From the NCBI GenBank assembly GCA_964584225.1, contig CAZOZG010000002.1, forward strand, positions 7,928 through 71,927: a DNA stretch of 64,000 nt. The letters run 5' to 3'. Under the pieces are notes generated by a model. That model saw only the letters and a list, made by a program, of their open reading frames with translations, was not told where the DNA came from and searched no databases. The translations under genes and the position numbers were made by a program. The stretch comes from UBA10103 sp964584225. Its GTDB lineage: Bacteria > Patescibacteriota > Minisyncoccia > Phycocordibacterales > UBA2100. This document shows positions 34,258-42,835 of this stretch, in pieces. Each line of letters opens with the position of its first letter. Within the stretch, counting starts at the first letter, position 1.

Positions 34258-35520
34258 ATGGCAAGAATTATTGAACGAACAACCTGCCGAATATCGGGAG
34301 AAACGCTGAAACCGCTTTTTTCGCTCGGCGACATCTACATTTCTGACTTTTTGCCCACAGAGGCGAAGCCGCGCAGCCCGAAAGTGCCGCTCGAGCTGAT
34401 GCTCGCGCCGAAATCCGGCCTCGTGCAGCTCAAACACACCGCGCCCTCAGAGGACATGTACAAAGTCTACTGGTATCGCTCCGGCACCAACGAATCGATG
34501 GTGGCGGAATTGAAAGACATCGCGGAGTCGGTGTCGCGCCACATGCGCCTCGGAAAAGGCAGCATCTGGATTGATGTCGGCTGTAACGACGGCACGCTCC
34601 TTTCGTTTCTTTCAAAAGACATCACCCGCATCGGCTACGATCCGAACGACTACAAGAAGTTTTCGTCTCCGCACGCAGACCTCATCGTGAACGATTATTT
34701 CAATGCGAAGGCGTTTCGCGCCTCGAAATACGGAAAGAAAAAAGCGAAGGTCATCACGTCGATCGCAATGTTCTACGATCTCGAGGATCCGCACGCGTTT
34801 GCGAAGGATGTATACGACATTTTGGATGCTGACGGTATGTGGGTCATTCAAATGAGCTATTTGCCGCTCATGCTCACACAACTCGCGTTTGATAATATCT
34901 GTCACGAACATCTCGAATACTACAGTTTGACTGCGCTGAAGTATCTTTTGGACCAACACCGTTTTAAAATCGTCGACTGTCAGCTCAACGACATCAACGG
35001 CGGCAGTTTTCGCATCCATATCCAAAAGAAATCAGCGGCGGCAGATTCCTTCGCGACTGCCCCGTATCGAGACGTCGCGGCCTATCGAGTCGATGCATTG
35101 CTCGAATATGAAAAAAAACTTCGGCTCAACGACCCGAAGACATACAAAGATTTTTATAAACGCTGCCTTAAGTTGCGAGAGCAAACACTACGTTTTTTAA
35201 AAGCAGAAAAAAAGAAAGGTAAGAAAATCTGGGCATACGGCGCCTCGACCAAAGGCAATACGCTCTTGCAGTGGTGGGGCATCGACAGCTCTCTCGTCGA
35301 TGGCATCGCTGAGCGCTCCGAAGCGAAATTCGGACTGAAGACAGTCGGTTCGAACATTCCAATTTCTTCCGAAGCGAAGATGCGAAAGGCAAAACCCGAT
35401 TATCTCTTGGTGCTCCCATGGCATTTCATCGAGTCATTTGTCCGCCGTGAACAAGAATTTCTGAAACGTGGCGGGAGATTCATTGTCCCCTGCCCCCACT
35501 TTGAGGTCATCCCTGGCTAG
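34258..35520 (+). CDS. C-methyltransferase-family protein with degenerate zinc site
   Basis: A 420-residue relative of the enzyme at 24035. SAM motif I is IWIDVGCNDGTLLSFL, ITSIAMFYDLEDPH follows, and the central NICHEHLEYYSLTALKYLL carries the His-rich catalytic segment typical of the family. The C-terminal domain has KIWAYGASTKGNTLLQWW and FIVPCPHFEV. The N-terminal zinc domain keeps only CRIS at residues 10-13 and lacks the other Cys pairs. It is divergent from gmd, so a GDP-keto-sugar substrate is possible. Its stop codon shares CTAG with the convergent GT4 gene. Confidence 0.85.
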   Translation: MARIIERTTCRISGETLKPLFSLGDIYISDFLPTEAKPRSPKVPLELMLAPKSGLVQLKHTAPSEDMYKVYWYRSGTNESMVAELKDIAESVSRHMRLGKGSIWIDVGCNDGTLLSFLSKDITRIGYDPNDYKKFSSPHADLIVNDYFNAKAFRASKYGKKKAKVITSIAMFYDLEDPHAFAKDVYDILDADGMWVIQMSYLPLMLTQLAFDNICHEHLEYYSLTALKYLLDQHRFKIVDCQLNDINGGSFRIHIQKKSAAADSFATAPYRDVAAYRVDALLEYEKKLRLNDPKTYKDFYKRCLKLREQTLRFLKAEKKKGKKIWAYGASTKGNTLLQWWGIDSSLVDGIAERSEAKFGLKTVGSNIPISSEAKMRKAKPDYLLVLPWHFIESFVRREQEFLKRGGRFIVPCPHFEVIPG

Positions 35521-36653
35521 CGCATCAATTCTCGATATACCGCAAGAATTGCATCCGCAGATGCCGCCCAGGTGAATTTCTTGGCGAGGACGAAGCCGTT
35601 CCGTTTGACCTCTTCGTTCCGTTTCGGATCCATGATCTCCTTCATGCCACGCGCGACATCACGCACATCGAGCGCATCCACCAAGACTGCATCGCGACCG
35701 GTGATTTCCGGTCTGGCGGTTTCTGATACCACCGTCGGGGTACCACACGCCATTGCTTCGATTGCTGGGAGACCGAACCCTTCGTTTAAGAGCGGAAAAA
35801 CAAGCGCGAAAGCCGCGCCGTACACTCCCGGCAAATCCGCTTGCTCCACGTACCTAATGACATGAACGCGCTCACGCACGCGACTCTTCTTAAGAAAAGC
35901 CCCGACGAGTGGCAGTTCTGTGCCGGTAGCTCCAACGTTGACATAGTGCATCCTCGTGTCACCGCTTTCGTTGCAGTACATCTCAAATGCTTGCAGACAG
36001 CGCACCACATTTTTTATCGGTATAAGTCGGCCCACGCCCAAAAAGAAGGACTCGGGTAGATCGTATTTCGAACGCACGGCCCGGATCAAATCGCGAGAGG
36101 CAGGCTTGAATGAATCATCCGCGCCATTGTGAATGACGCGTATCTGTCGGGCTTCGAAGCGATAGTATTTCGCAATATCGCGTGCCGCGTAAGACGAGCC
36201 AGCAATCGCTATATCGATTTGCTTTCGCCATAGTATCAGAGTCCAGTTGAAGACATGCCGGGCTGCATTGAAGCGATTGTATGCGGTGACATCCCCCGCG
36301 CCGTGTACGGTGACGACCAAATGCGTTGCCGGTGCTCTCCAAAAGAATGGATAGAGGCGGGGCTGGAACCAATGCATGATGTCGAACTGTTCGCGTGTCG
36401 TCAATATGAAATACATGAAGCGGAGCGAGCGTCTGTTGAACACGCGGAAGCGGAATTCTGGAATGATAATTTCACGAACGCCGTGCTGGTAGATTTCGTC
36501 GTCGAAACGCTCGTAGTGTATGAACGTGAGTTCAAACTCATCGCGATGCTTGAGCAATGTCTCTACGCACTTACGTGCGACCACGGCCGTACCTTTGGCG
36601 AGGCGTCCGTCGATCGTCGATGTCATGAGCGCGAGTCGAATCTTTGGCTTCAT
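35517..36653 (-). CDS. GT4-family glycosyltransferase (mannosyltransferase-like)
   Basis: A 378-residue GT-B enzyme with N-terminal KIRLALMTSTIDGRLAKGTA, VTVHGAGDVTAYNRF and FFLGVGRLIPIKNVVRCLQAF, and the donor-site sequence FPLLNEGFGLPAIEAMACGTP with PTVVSETARPEI. The family acid/base Glu pair is present (E in NEGFG and E in IEAM). The start is ATG 36653; the upstream ATG adds six residues. It overlaps the convergent gene by exactly the 4 bases of a shared CTAG. Confidence 0.87.
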   Translation of the reverse strand: MKPKIRLALMTSTIDGRLAKGTAVVARKCVETLLKHRDEFELTFIHYERFDDEIYQHGVREIIIPEFRFRVFNRRSLRFMYFILTTREQFDIMHWFQPRLYPFFWRAPATHLVVTVHGAGDVTAYNRFNAARHVFNWTLILWRKQIDIAIAGSSYAARDIAKYYRFEARQIRVIHNGADDSFKPASRDLIRAVRSKYDLPESFFLGVGRLIPIKNVVRCLQAFEMYCNESGDTRMHYVNVGATGTELPLVGAFLKKSRVRERVHVIRYVEQADLPGVYGAAFALVFPLLNEGFGLPAIEAMACGTPTVVSETARPEITGRDAVLVDALDVRDVARGMKEIMDPKRNEEVKRNGFVLAKKFTWAASADAILAVYRELMR

Positions 36654-36714
36654 ACGTGCAAAATGTCGCACCTAGAGTATGCAGGGAGCGATGGGAAAAA
36701 ACAAGAAACCGTAC

Positions 36715-36720
36715 TAGACT
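36715..36720 (+). promoter_or_regulatory. -10 element for the second asnB
   Basis: TAGACT, 6 nt before the ATG at 36727; no Shine-Dalgarno. Confidence 0.5.
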
Positions 36721-36726
36721 TCTCGC

Positions 36727-38499
36727 ATGTGCGGGATTTTCGGCATCAATGAAAAGAATGAACCACTCGTCGACGCAGCGGCTGCGTGCATTCGTCACCG
36801 CGGGCCAGATTCCTACGGCAAATGGATTGGGGAGTCTTTTTCTTTTGGTTTCGACCGACTCGCGATTATCGATCTCGATCAACGCGCCAATCAGCCGATG
36901 TGGGACGATGCGCGCGAGCTCGCCGTTGTTTTCAACGGGGAAATCTATAATTTCAAAGAGCTGAAGAGTGAACTCGAAAAAGAATTTCAGTTTCGTACGA
37001 CCTCTGATACAGAAGTCTTGCTCTACGGGTATAAAAAATACGGACCAGCATTCGCCGAGCGATTACGTGGCATGTTTGCTTATGCGATCTACGACTCGAA
37101 GAAAAATCGTGTGGTGCTGTTTCGCGATCACGCTGGCATCAAACCCCTCCTCTACTATTTCAAAGACGGCATCTTTCTCTTCGGTTCTGAGATGAAAGCA
37201 GTTATGCGTGCGCTTTCACAAAAACAGATCGCGCCGACGCTCGATCGCGATGCAATTCAAAGTTACTTCGGGCTTGGCTATATTCTTTCTCCGGCGACGA
37301 TGTACAAACACGTTCGCAAAGTGCCTCGTGGCTCGTATCTCGAATTCGATATTGCGAAGAAGCAAATTGTTGCCGTAGAACATTTTAAAAGTCCCGGGGC
37401 GAAGGCGAAAAGTGATGACGAGCTTTTCACGATTATCGAACAAAGCATTCTTGATCACCTGATCGCAGATGTGCCCGTCGGTCTCTTTTTCTCAGGGGGA
37501 ACGGATTCATCGCTTATTGCATCGATCTTGCACGCGCACAAGGTGGACCTTGAGACATTCAGTATCGGAGTCGAGGGACGAGACACCGACCGAAAATACT
37601 TTTCCGAAATAAGCGAAACGCTCGGCATCAAGGCGCACGCGTTCGATTTCACACCCGCGGAATTCAACGCGGTCTACGAACCCGTCATGAACAAAGTGGA
37701 TGAACCATGCGCCGATATTTCGATTTTTCCCACGTACTTTGTCTCTCAAAAAGCCGCGGAACGGGTGAAAGTGGTGCTTTCTGGCGAAGGCGGTGACGAA
37801 CTTTTCTTTGGATACGCGCGGCAGCGCGCGCTCGCGCGCCTCCGCGGCGCGCGCTGCCGCGCTTCCCTCACACTTGTCGAACAACTTTTCTTGCGCACAC
37901 CAACCTTTAAAGGCAAAAACTTCGTTTTCGAGAAGATCTTTACGCTCCTACGACAGCCCGTGAGCGCGTACCTCCTCTTCATGTCACCGTCGCGTGACCT
38001 TACCAATCCTGCTGCGTGGGCTGCTGCAAAAAAATCTCTCGTAGAGCAGGCGAATGAACCACTCTACTTCGACCGCGATCTGTATCTTGAAAATGATTTA
38101 TTGCGTAAGACCGACTTCGCGACATCACTAAACTCAATCGAAGGCCGCGTTCCCCTTCTCGACCCACGTATCATCGCAGCCGCACCGGCGTTTGCCAGTG
38201 AATACAAACCATCGGCACCGTCGAAACCAGTGCTGAAACGGCTTCTCGCTCGTTTTTTGCCGAAAGAATTGGTGTACCGCCCAAAAAGTGGTTTTGGGAT
38301 TCCGCTGCTGCGAATGCTGCCTCATTCAGAGGCTTTGCGACGTGATCTCGATTTGGCAATTGCTTACCTGCAAAAAGAGAGGCTCTTGTATGCAACATTG
38401 CCACGCACACGTGAAGAACTGGTGGCTCGGTATCCGAATCTGTGTTTCGCGATGATCAGTCTTTACCGTGCGCTCACGAACAACGCATCACAAGCCTGA
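36727..38499 (+). CDS. asnB: Asparagine synthase (glutamine-hydrolysing), second copy
   Basis: A 590-residue AsnB-type enzyme with MCGIFGIN (Cys2 nucleophile), RHRGPDSYGKW, FNGEIYNFKEL, and the PP-loop FFSGGTDSSLIASIL, followed by VVLSGEGGDELFFGY. It differs clearly from the copy at 16605 (590 versus 618 residues), so the two are not a recent duplication. Its setting among transferases suggests amidation of a glycan precursor. The last 12 bases overlap the convergent GT4 gene. It holds the longest intragenic hairpin (16-bp arms, 37816-37862). Confidence 0.93.
   Translation: MCGIFGINEKNEPLVDAAAACIRHRGPDSYGKWIGESFSFGFDRLAIIDLDQRANQPMWDDARELAVVFNGEIYNFKELKSELEKEFQFRTTSDTEVLLYGYKKYGPAFAERLRGMFAYAIYDSKKNRVVLFRDHAGIKPLLYYFKDGIFLFGSEMKAVMRALSQKQIAPTLDRDAIQSYFGLGYILSPATMYKHVRKVPRGSYLEFDIAKKQIVAVEHFKSPGAKAKSDDELFTIIEQSILDHLIADVPVGLFFSGGTDSSLIASILHAHKVDLETFSIGVEGRDTDRKYFSEISETLGIKAHAFDFTPAEFNAVYEPVMNKVDEPCADISIFPTYFVSQKAAERVKVVLSGEGGDELFFGYARQRALARLRGARCRASLTLVEQLFLRTPTFKGKNFVFEKIFTLLRQPVSAYLLFMSPSRDLTNPAAWAAAKKSLVEQANEPLYFDRDLYLENDLLRKTDFATSLNSIEGRVPLLDPRIIAAAPAFASEYKPSAPSKPVLKRLLARFLPKELVYRPKSGFGIPLLRMLPHSEALRRDLDLAIAYLQKERLLYATLPRTREELVARYPNLCFAMISLYRALTNNASQA
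37816..37862. repeat. Intragenic perfect hairpin, 16-bp arms
   Basis: GCGCGGCAGCGCGCGC and its exact complement separated by 15 nt, inside asnB where it encodes RQRALARLRGARCRA. Confidence 0.8.
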
Positions 38500-39543
38500 G
38501 AGAATATCGATGAGTTTTTGGAGTTGTTGCCCGTCTTCGCGATCGGCACGCACTTTTTGAAAACCCGCCACACCGAGCTCGCGTATGCGCTCTAGTGAAG
38601 CAGTGACGCCGCGAATCGCGTGTGCAAGCGCAGGGGCGGTGCGCTCCTGCACGAGCGCACCGCACTGCTCGTCTACAAACTCGTGCATACCTGGAATATC
38701 GAAAGCGACCACAGGCATCGCCGCACGCTGCGCTTCCGCGACGACGTTGGGACACCCTTCCCGCTGCGACGGTAAAACAAAGAGATCGTGCGTGCGGTAG
38801 AGCTCCTCGACTCGAGCAGGCGCGACAGCACCGAGGAACGAGACGCGCGAGCCTAAGGAAGCGGCGCGCGCTTCAAGCGCGCGCCGCTCTTTCCCCTCTC
38901 CTGCAATCGTCAGCGTATACTCGCGTGGCAACTCCTTCATCGCGTCAATCAAAATCGCCTGATCTTTTTTTGGAGTGAGACTTCCGACCGTCAGGAGTTT
39001 TGTCCCGGCGAACACACGAGCTGGCGACTCTGTGGGGAGCTGAATGCCGTTGTAGAGAATCCGCATGCGCCGCGAGAGCCACGGCGCATGTGCGCACAGA
39101 GAATCCGCCACCGCGTGAGAAACAGCGATGATCGCGTTTGATGTGAATCCAAGCGCAATGTCAACGAATTTGTAGAGCACGGGTTTGATGTCGGCCATGT
39201 TCGCTTCGCGTGTCACGAGCGAGAGTCGTGGCGAAAAGATTTTTACACATCGCCCAAAAGTATTTGTCTCGTTGAGTGTCGTATATAATACATCGATTTT
39301 GTGCTCGCGACACAGAGCGCTCAGCCGCCGCAGCGCACCAAAGTCAAAAATCGATCGGGCGCCGATGTTCATAACACGCTCCTGAGGCACCCGAAGTTCT
39401 CCAATGCGAGCTCCGGGCGTAAACAATGTCACGGCATGTACTTCCCATCCGCGCTCATAGAGCTCATTGATTTGGGAGATAAAGACTGACTCAGCTCCGC
39501 CGAGTGCAAAAGAATTTATAAGAAACGCGACACGTTTTTTCAT
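38488..39543 (-). CDS. GT4-family glycosyltransferase
   Basis: A 351-residue GT-B enzyme opening KKRVAFLINSFALGGAESVF with the GGAE motif of the acceptor domain, then LLTVGSLTPKKDQAILIDAM and FVLPSQREGCPNVVAEAQRAAMP in the donor domain (E in REGCP and E in VAEA). ATG 39543 overlaps the stop of the ArnT-like gene (ATGA). It is the last gene of a four-gene run from 42809. It contains perfect hairpins at 38636-38663 and 38861-38887. Confidence 0.87.
   Translation of the reverse strand: MKKRVAFLINSFALGGAESVFISQINELYERGWEVHAVTLFTPGARIGELRVPQERVMNIGARSIFDFGALRRLSALCREHKIDVLYTTLNETNTFGRCVKIFSPRLSLVTREANMADIKPVLYKFVDIALGFTSNAIIAVSHAVADSLCAHAPWLSRRMRILYNGIQLPTESPARVFAGTKLLTVGSLTPKKDQAILIDAMKELPREYTLTIAGEGKERRALEARAASLGSRVSFLGAVAPARVEELYRTHDLFVLPSQREGCPNVVAEAQRAAMPVVAFDIPGMHEFVDEQCGALVQERTAPALAHAIRGVTASLERIRELGVAGFQKVRADREDGQQLQKLIDILSGL
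38636..38663. repeat. Intragenic perfect hairpin, 11-bp arms
   Basis: GCGGTGCGCTC and its complement separated by CTGCAC, inside the GT4 gene. Confidence 0.6.
38861..38887. repeat. Intragenic perfect hairpin, 12-bp arms
   Basis: GCGGCGCGCGCT and its complement around a 3-nt loop, inside the GT4 gene where it encodes RRALEARAA. Confidence 0.7.
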
Positions 39544-40904
39544 ATGAAGCGATGTCGAATCCATAATGCGAATGTGGCGACAACGTCCATTGCAATCAGA
39601 AAAAGGAACGGTTCGATGGGAATTCTGTAGCGAGGATTCGCGACTGGGCCCGCGATGAGCGCAAGAATGCCAACCAAGGCGATCGTACCGAGCACAAAGA
39701 CGATCAGACGACTACGACGATATATCCACGACGCAGCAAACAAACTCAACCAAGCAAAAAGCCATACGAGCCGTTCGAGGAGAATTGGAATGTTTGAGAA
39801 AATACTCTGGATGACGCCTGCATAATCGCCACGCACCAAGCTCTCGGTCGGCGTGTGGTACATCTGTGGCGATCCGGAAAGAATTCCGAGGTCATGAAGC
39901 TCCAGATAGAGCGTCCCGATGCTTGTGCCGAAGAAAAATGGTGCGGTCGAGAGTACGTGATATCGGGCATAGGCAAACGGCTGTGAGAGAATCGCCGCGC
40001 GCACAACCGCTTTTTCCTGCGCAGTAAATGCGAACGACTGCTGCGCATCGGAGTCGCTCGTGCCGATCTCAGCAAACATGTCCGCGTGAACGTCGTCGAT
40101 CGACTTTCCCATCTCAGCGGCTTTAAAACCAGCGACGTCGTAATACCAGAGCGTATAGGTACCATTTGGTGAAAGTGCAAAATGACCCGCGACGTGCTCG
40201 TTGCGAATCATCCACGGGACGAGGACAACAAACGCGCACAGGAGTATCGTTAAAAGACCAATCGCGCATTTTTTTGTATCTGGCCAGTACCGTACTACTC
40301 CCATGAGTGCAATAAATGGCGTCATGTAGAGTCCGATCGGCCGAACGAGAATCGCCAATCCGATCAGGATGCCGCTCAGAGCAAGCGGAATCAACCAGTG
40401 CCGTTTCGTCGTGAGCAGCATTAGATAGAAACCGCTCAAGAAAAGTGCCATAAACAATGTCTCTGACAATGCAAACCACGTGTGCAGGAAAACAATCGGG
40501 TCGATAAGATACAAGAGCGCCGCGGCTATTGCAACGGGTCGCGAGAAAAAACGAACTCCGATGAAATACGTCAATGACGCTGCATATGCAGTCAGCAAAA
40601 GTTGCGCGAAGGGAACGATCAGCAGGGACGAAGAGACTGAAAACAATAAAGCGAGAAACGCTGGATAGCCCGGTGTCCGGAAAACATCCGGTGCGCTTGT
40701 CGCCGTAAGCGCAAAGCGGTGATCGGAAAGCATAGTCCGCGCGAGCGTGATGTAGCCGACCGAATCTGGACTTGCAATCATCTGTTCGACACTGCGCCCA
40801 TGCGCGCTGCCGGCGTTATACATAGCGACAAACAAGGCACCGTAGACAAGGAGACATACGAGCGCGATAACGCTTGCAATTTGAATGTCAGTCAACTTTT
40901 TCAT
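39540..40904 (-). CDS. ArnT-like membrane glycosyltransferase
   Basis: A 454-residue multi-pass protein, the third of its kind in the window. The first outer loop has SPDSVGYITLARTMLSDHRF and DVFRTPGYPAFLALLF; about 11 membrane segments follow, with PRYRIPIEPFLFLIA near the end. It probably uses a polyprenyl-phosphate sugar on the outer face. It overlaps both neighbours by 4 nt (ATGA), so it belongs to the operon of GT4 enzymes and the UDP-sugar dehydrogenase. Confidence 0.82.
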   Translation of the reverse strand: MKKLTDIQIASVIALVCLLVYGALFVAMYNAGSAHGRSVEQMIASPDSVGYITLARTMLSDHRFALTATSAPDVFRTPGYPAFLALLFSVSSSLLIVPFAQLLLTAYAASLTYFIGVRFFSRPVAIAAALLYLIDPIVFLHTWFALSETLFMALFLSGFYLMLLTTKRHWLIPLALSGILIGLAILVRPIGLYMTPFIALMGVVRYWPDTKKCAIGLLTILLCAFVVLVPWMIRNEHVAGHFALSPNGTYTLWYYDVAGFKAAEMGKSIDDVHADMFAEIGTSDSDAQQSFAFTAQEKAVVRAAILSQPFAYARYHVLSTAPFFFGTSIGTLYLELHDLGILSGSPQMYHTPTESLVRGDYAGVIQSIFSNIPILLERLVWLFAWLSLFAASWIYRRSRLIVFVLGTIALVGILALIAGPVANPRYRIPIEPFLFLIAMDVVATFALWIRHRFI

Positions 40905-41914
40905 GACAGCAGCGCAAAAAGACGCTGGGAAAGAAGCGCCAGAGAATGCTCCCGCTCAACATACTCCCTGCAACTTCGTGCGATGTGCTCACGCTCAGCA
41001 GGAGCGAGAGACAGCGCATATCGTAACGTCGACACAAGTGTTTCAGTCGATCCGTCTGTGACGAATAACTGCGTCGGGATAACGTCTTTCACCGCGTCAT
41101 TCGCGACAATCGGAAGACACCCGGAAGCCATCGCTTCGCCGATTGTTTTATCGAATGAGCCCGACGGCGTGAGATTGCAGTAGATCGCGTGCGCGCGATA
41201 AATGGCTGGAGTCTCCTCGTTACGTACGGCTCCATGAAATTCAAGAGACGGAATCCCCGTAAATTTTGATTTCACTTCCCGTGCATACGACTCGTGGCCC
41301 ACCGTCGCGTCGCCATACACATCGGCATGTACGTGCTCACGTTCGAGTGACGCAAGAGCTGCGAGAAAGACTTCCAGTTTTTTGACAGGATCGAGTCGAC
41401 CCAAAAAAAGGATCGAATCCGCCGGTGCCTTGTCGGTCGGCGTAAAGAGCGTCGTATCAATGCCAATCGGCATGCGCGTCGCGTTTTGGTAGTGAGCGAC
41501 GTACGCTGATGGTGACGTGTAACAAACTCTCGTCGACAGCATCGCTGCAATACGAGTTTGCCACGTGCCTTTTTTGTGATTGCGCCAGAGAATGACCTTT
41601 TTGCCGAGAAAACGCCAGAGGATACCAGCGAGCAATACATATTCCTGATTCATGTGTACGAATACGGCGTCGTATTGATTGCGAAGCGACCAGACGAGTC
41701 TATAAAAACGCAGAACTCTAGAAACGCGCGGCCTGCCGCGCTCCTTCCCGAGTGAACTCACACGTACATTTGTGGGCAACTGATACCGACCTTCCCGCAA
41801 ACAAATCACCTCAATCGCCTCGCAATGCTTTGCAAATTCCACAAGCCATCCATGGAAAAAACCCAAAACCGGGTCGTCGAGGTCCAAGGCTTGCGTGGTG
41901 ACAAGCAGCCGCAT
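40901..41914 (-). CDS. GT4-family glycosyltransferase
   Basis: A 337-residue GT-B enzyme: RLLVTTQALDLDDPVLGFFHGW, shown here by its parts LLVTTQALDLDDP and GFFHGW, in the N-terminus, then LFLGRLDPVKKLEVFLAAL and NLTPSGSFDKTIGEAMASGCLP in the donor domain. This type often adds a hexose in capsule or exopolysaccharide assembly. It starts 4 nt after the UDP-sugar dehydrogenase and overlaps the ArnT-like gene. Confidence 0.85.
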   Translation of the reverse strand: MRLLVTTQALDLDDPVLGFFHGWLVEFAKHCEAIEVICLREGRYQLPTNVRVSSLGKERGRPRVSRVLRFYRLVWSLRNQYDAVFVHMNQEYVLLAGILWRFLGKKVILWRNHKKGTWQTRIAAMLSTRVCYTSPSAYVAHYQNATRMPIGIDTTLFTPTDKAPADSILFLGRLDPVKKLEVFLAALASLEREHVHADVYGDATVGHESYAREVKSKFTGIPSLEFHGAVRNEETPAIYRAHAIYCNLTPSGSFDKTIGEAMASGCLPIVANDAVKDVIPTQLFVTDGSTETLVSTLRYALSLAPAEREHIARSCREYVEREHSLALLSQRLFALLS

Positions 41915-41918
41915 TGTG

Positions 41919-42809
41919 TTATTTTCGCACCTTTTTCGCTTTCGCGCCTTTCAAAACACTTTTGCCGTATACGCCCTCCAACAGGTCGAGGTCTTTGTGC
42001 GTGGACGTGAGGAGCTCAATGTTTTTCGCTTCCATTGCCTTCAAAACCTCGAATGCGCGTTTGTCATGCGGAAGATGCTTTTTGAAAAGTCGGCTCAATG
42101 CCGCGACATCTTTGATGAAGCAACCACCGCCTGCGCCACGGCCGCTTTTGTGCACCGGGTTGCTGTAGCGATTCGAAATCAACGGATCCGCTTTGATCGC
42201 GCGATTCACCACGTCCCAGTTGGCCCCGAATTGCTGCGCGAGATCGTACATGAGGTTGAAGAGAATCACTTGCGTGTAGCCGCTCGCGTTGTGTGTGTAT
42301 TTGAAAATTTCTGCCTCGGCACTTTTCACAATTTCCGAGTGCGGCGCTTTCGGAAGCGTTTTCATCACGCGTTCCGCGGCCATGTAGTGTTTCGCATCAG
42401 AGACTGGTAGACCGACGAGATTGACGAACGGGTGCGCAGCATCGTGCACGTGCGACGCAATCGAGAGGAACTCGGGTCCAAACAACACAATCCGATCGGA
42501 GAATTTCTTCTGCAACATTTCTGTCGTGCCCGGCAAAATCGTTGATTTGATGACGGCAATTTTTCCCTTGCCGACGAGCGGAATCACGCTCTGCACCACA
42601 GAGATGTCGAAACCTTTCGGCGTCGTCGGCGTCCAGACTGCAATGAAAACAATGTCGCAGTCTTTGATTTTGTCTTTATTTTTGATCCACGGCTTTTCGA
42701 GCGAGTAACGCACGACCTCATAGCCGCGCTCCTCGTAATTATCCGCGTATGCTTTACCGATCCAGCCCTGCCCGATGAAACCAATGCGAGGCTTGCCGTT
42801 TTTCGCCAT
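41919..42809 (-). CDS. UDP-glucose/GDP-mannose dehydrogenase-family protein, short
   Basis: A 296-residue protein with the N-terminal NAD domain (RIGFIGQGWIGKAYADNYEERG, shown by its parts RIGFIGQGWIGKAY and NYEERG), VKSTILPGTTE, FGPEFLS and the central domain with SAEAEIFKYTHN and the active-site loop GRGAGGGCFIKD (the Cys is kept; the usual Pro before Lys-Asp is Ile). Full-length enzymes have about 430 residues with a C-terminal nucleotide-sugar domain; that part is absent here and the protein ends in a Lys-rich tail. It might work on a different substrate or as part of a complex. CATAAT lies 8 nt before the ATG. Confidence 0.8.
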   Translation of the reverse strand: MAKNGKPRIGFIGQGWIGKAYADNYEERGYEVVRYSLEKPWIKNKDKIKDCDIVFIAVWTPTTPKGFDISVVQSVIPLVGKGKIAVIKSTILPGTTEMLQKKFSDRIVLFGPEFLSIASHVHDAAHPFVNLVGLPVSDAKHYMAAERVMKTLPKAPHSEIVKSAEAEIFKYTHNASGYTQVILFNLMYDLAQQFGANWDVVNRAIKADPLISNRYSNPVHKSGRGAGGGCFIKDVAALSRLFKKHLPHDKRAFEVLKAMEAKNIELLTSTHKDLDLLEGVYGKSVLKGAKAKKVRK

Positions 42810-42817
42810 AGGAAGGC

Positions 42818-42823
42818 ATTATG
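42818..42823 (-). promoter_or_regulatory. -10-like element for the operon at 42809
   Basis: CATAAT on the minus strand, 8 nt before the ATG of the UDP-sugar dehydrogenase; one mismatch to the TANNNT pattern. Confidence 0.4.
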
Positions 42824-42835
42824 GCGATTTTTTGG

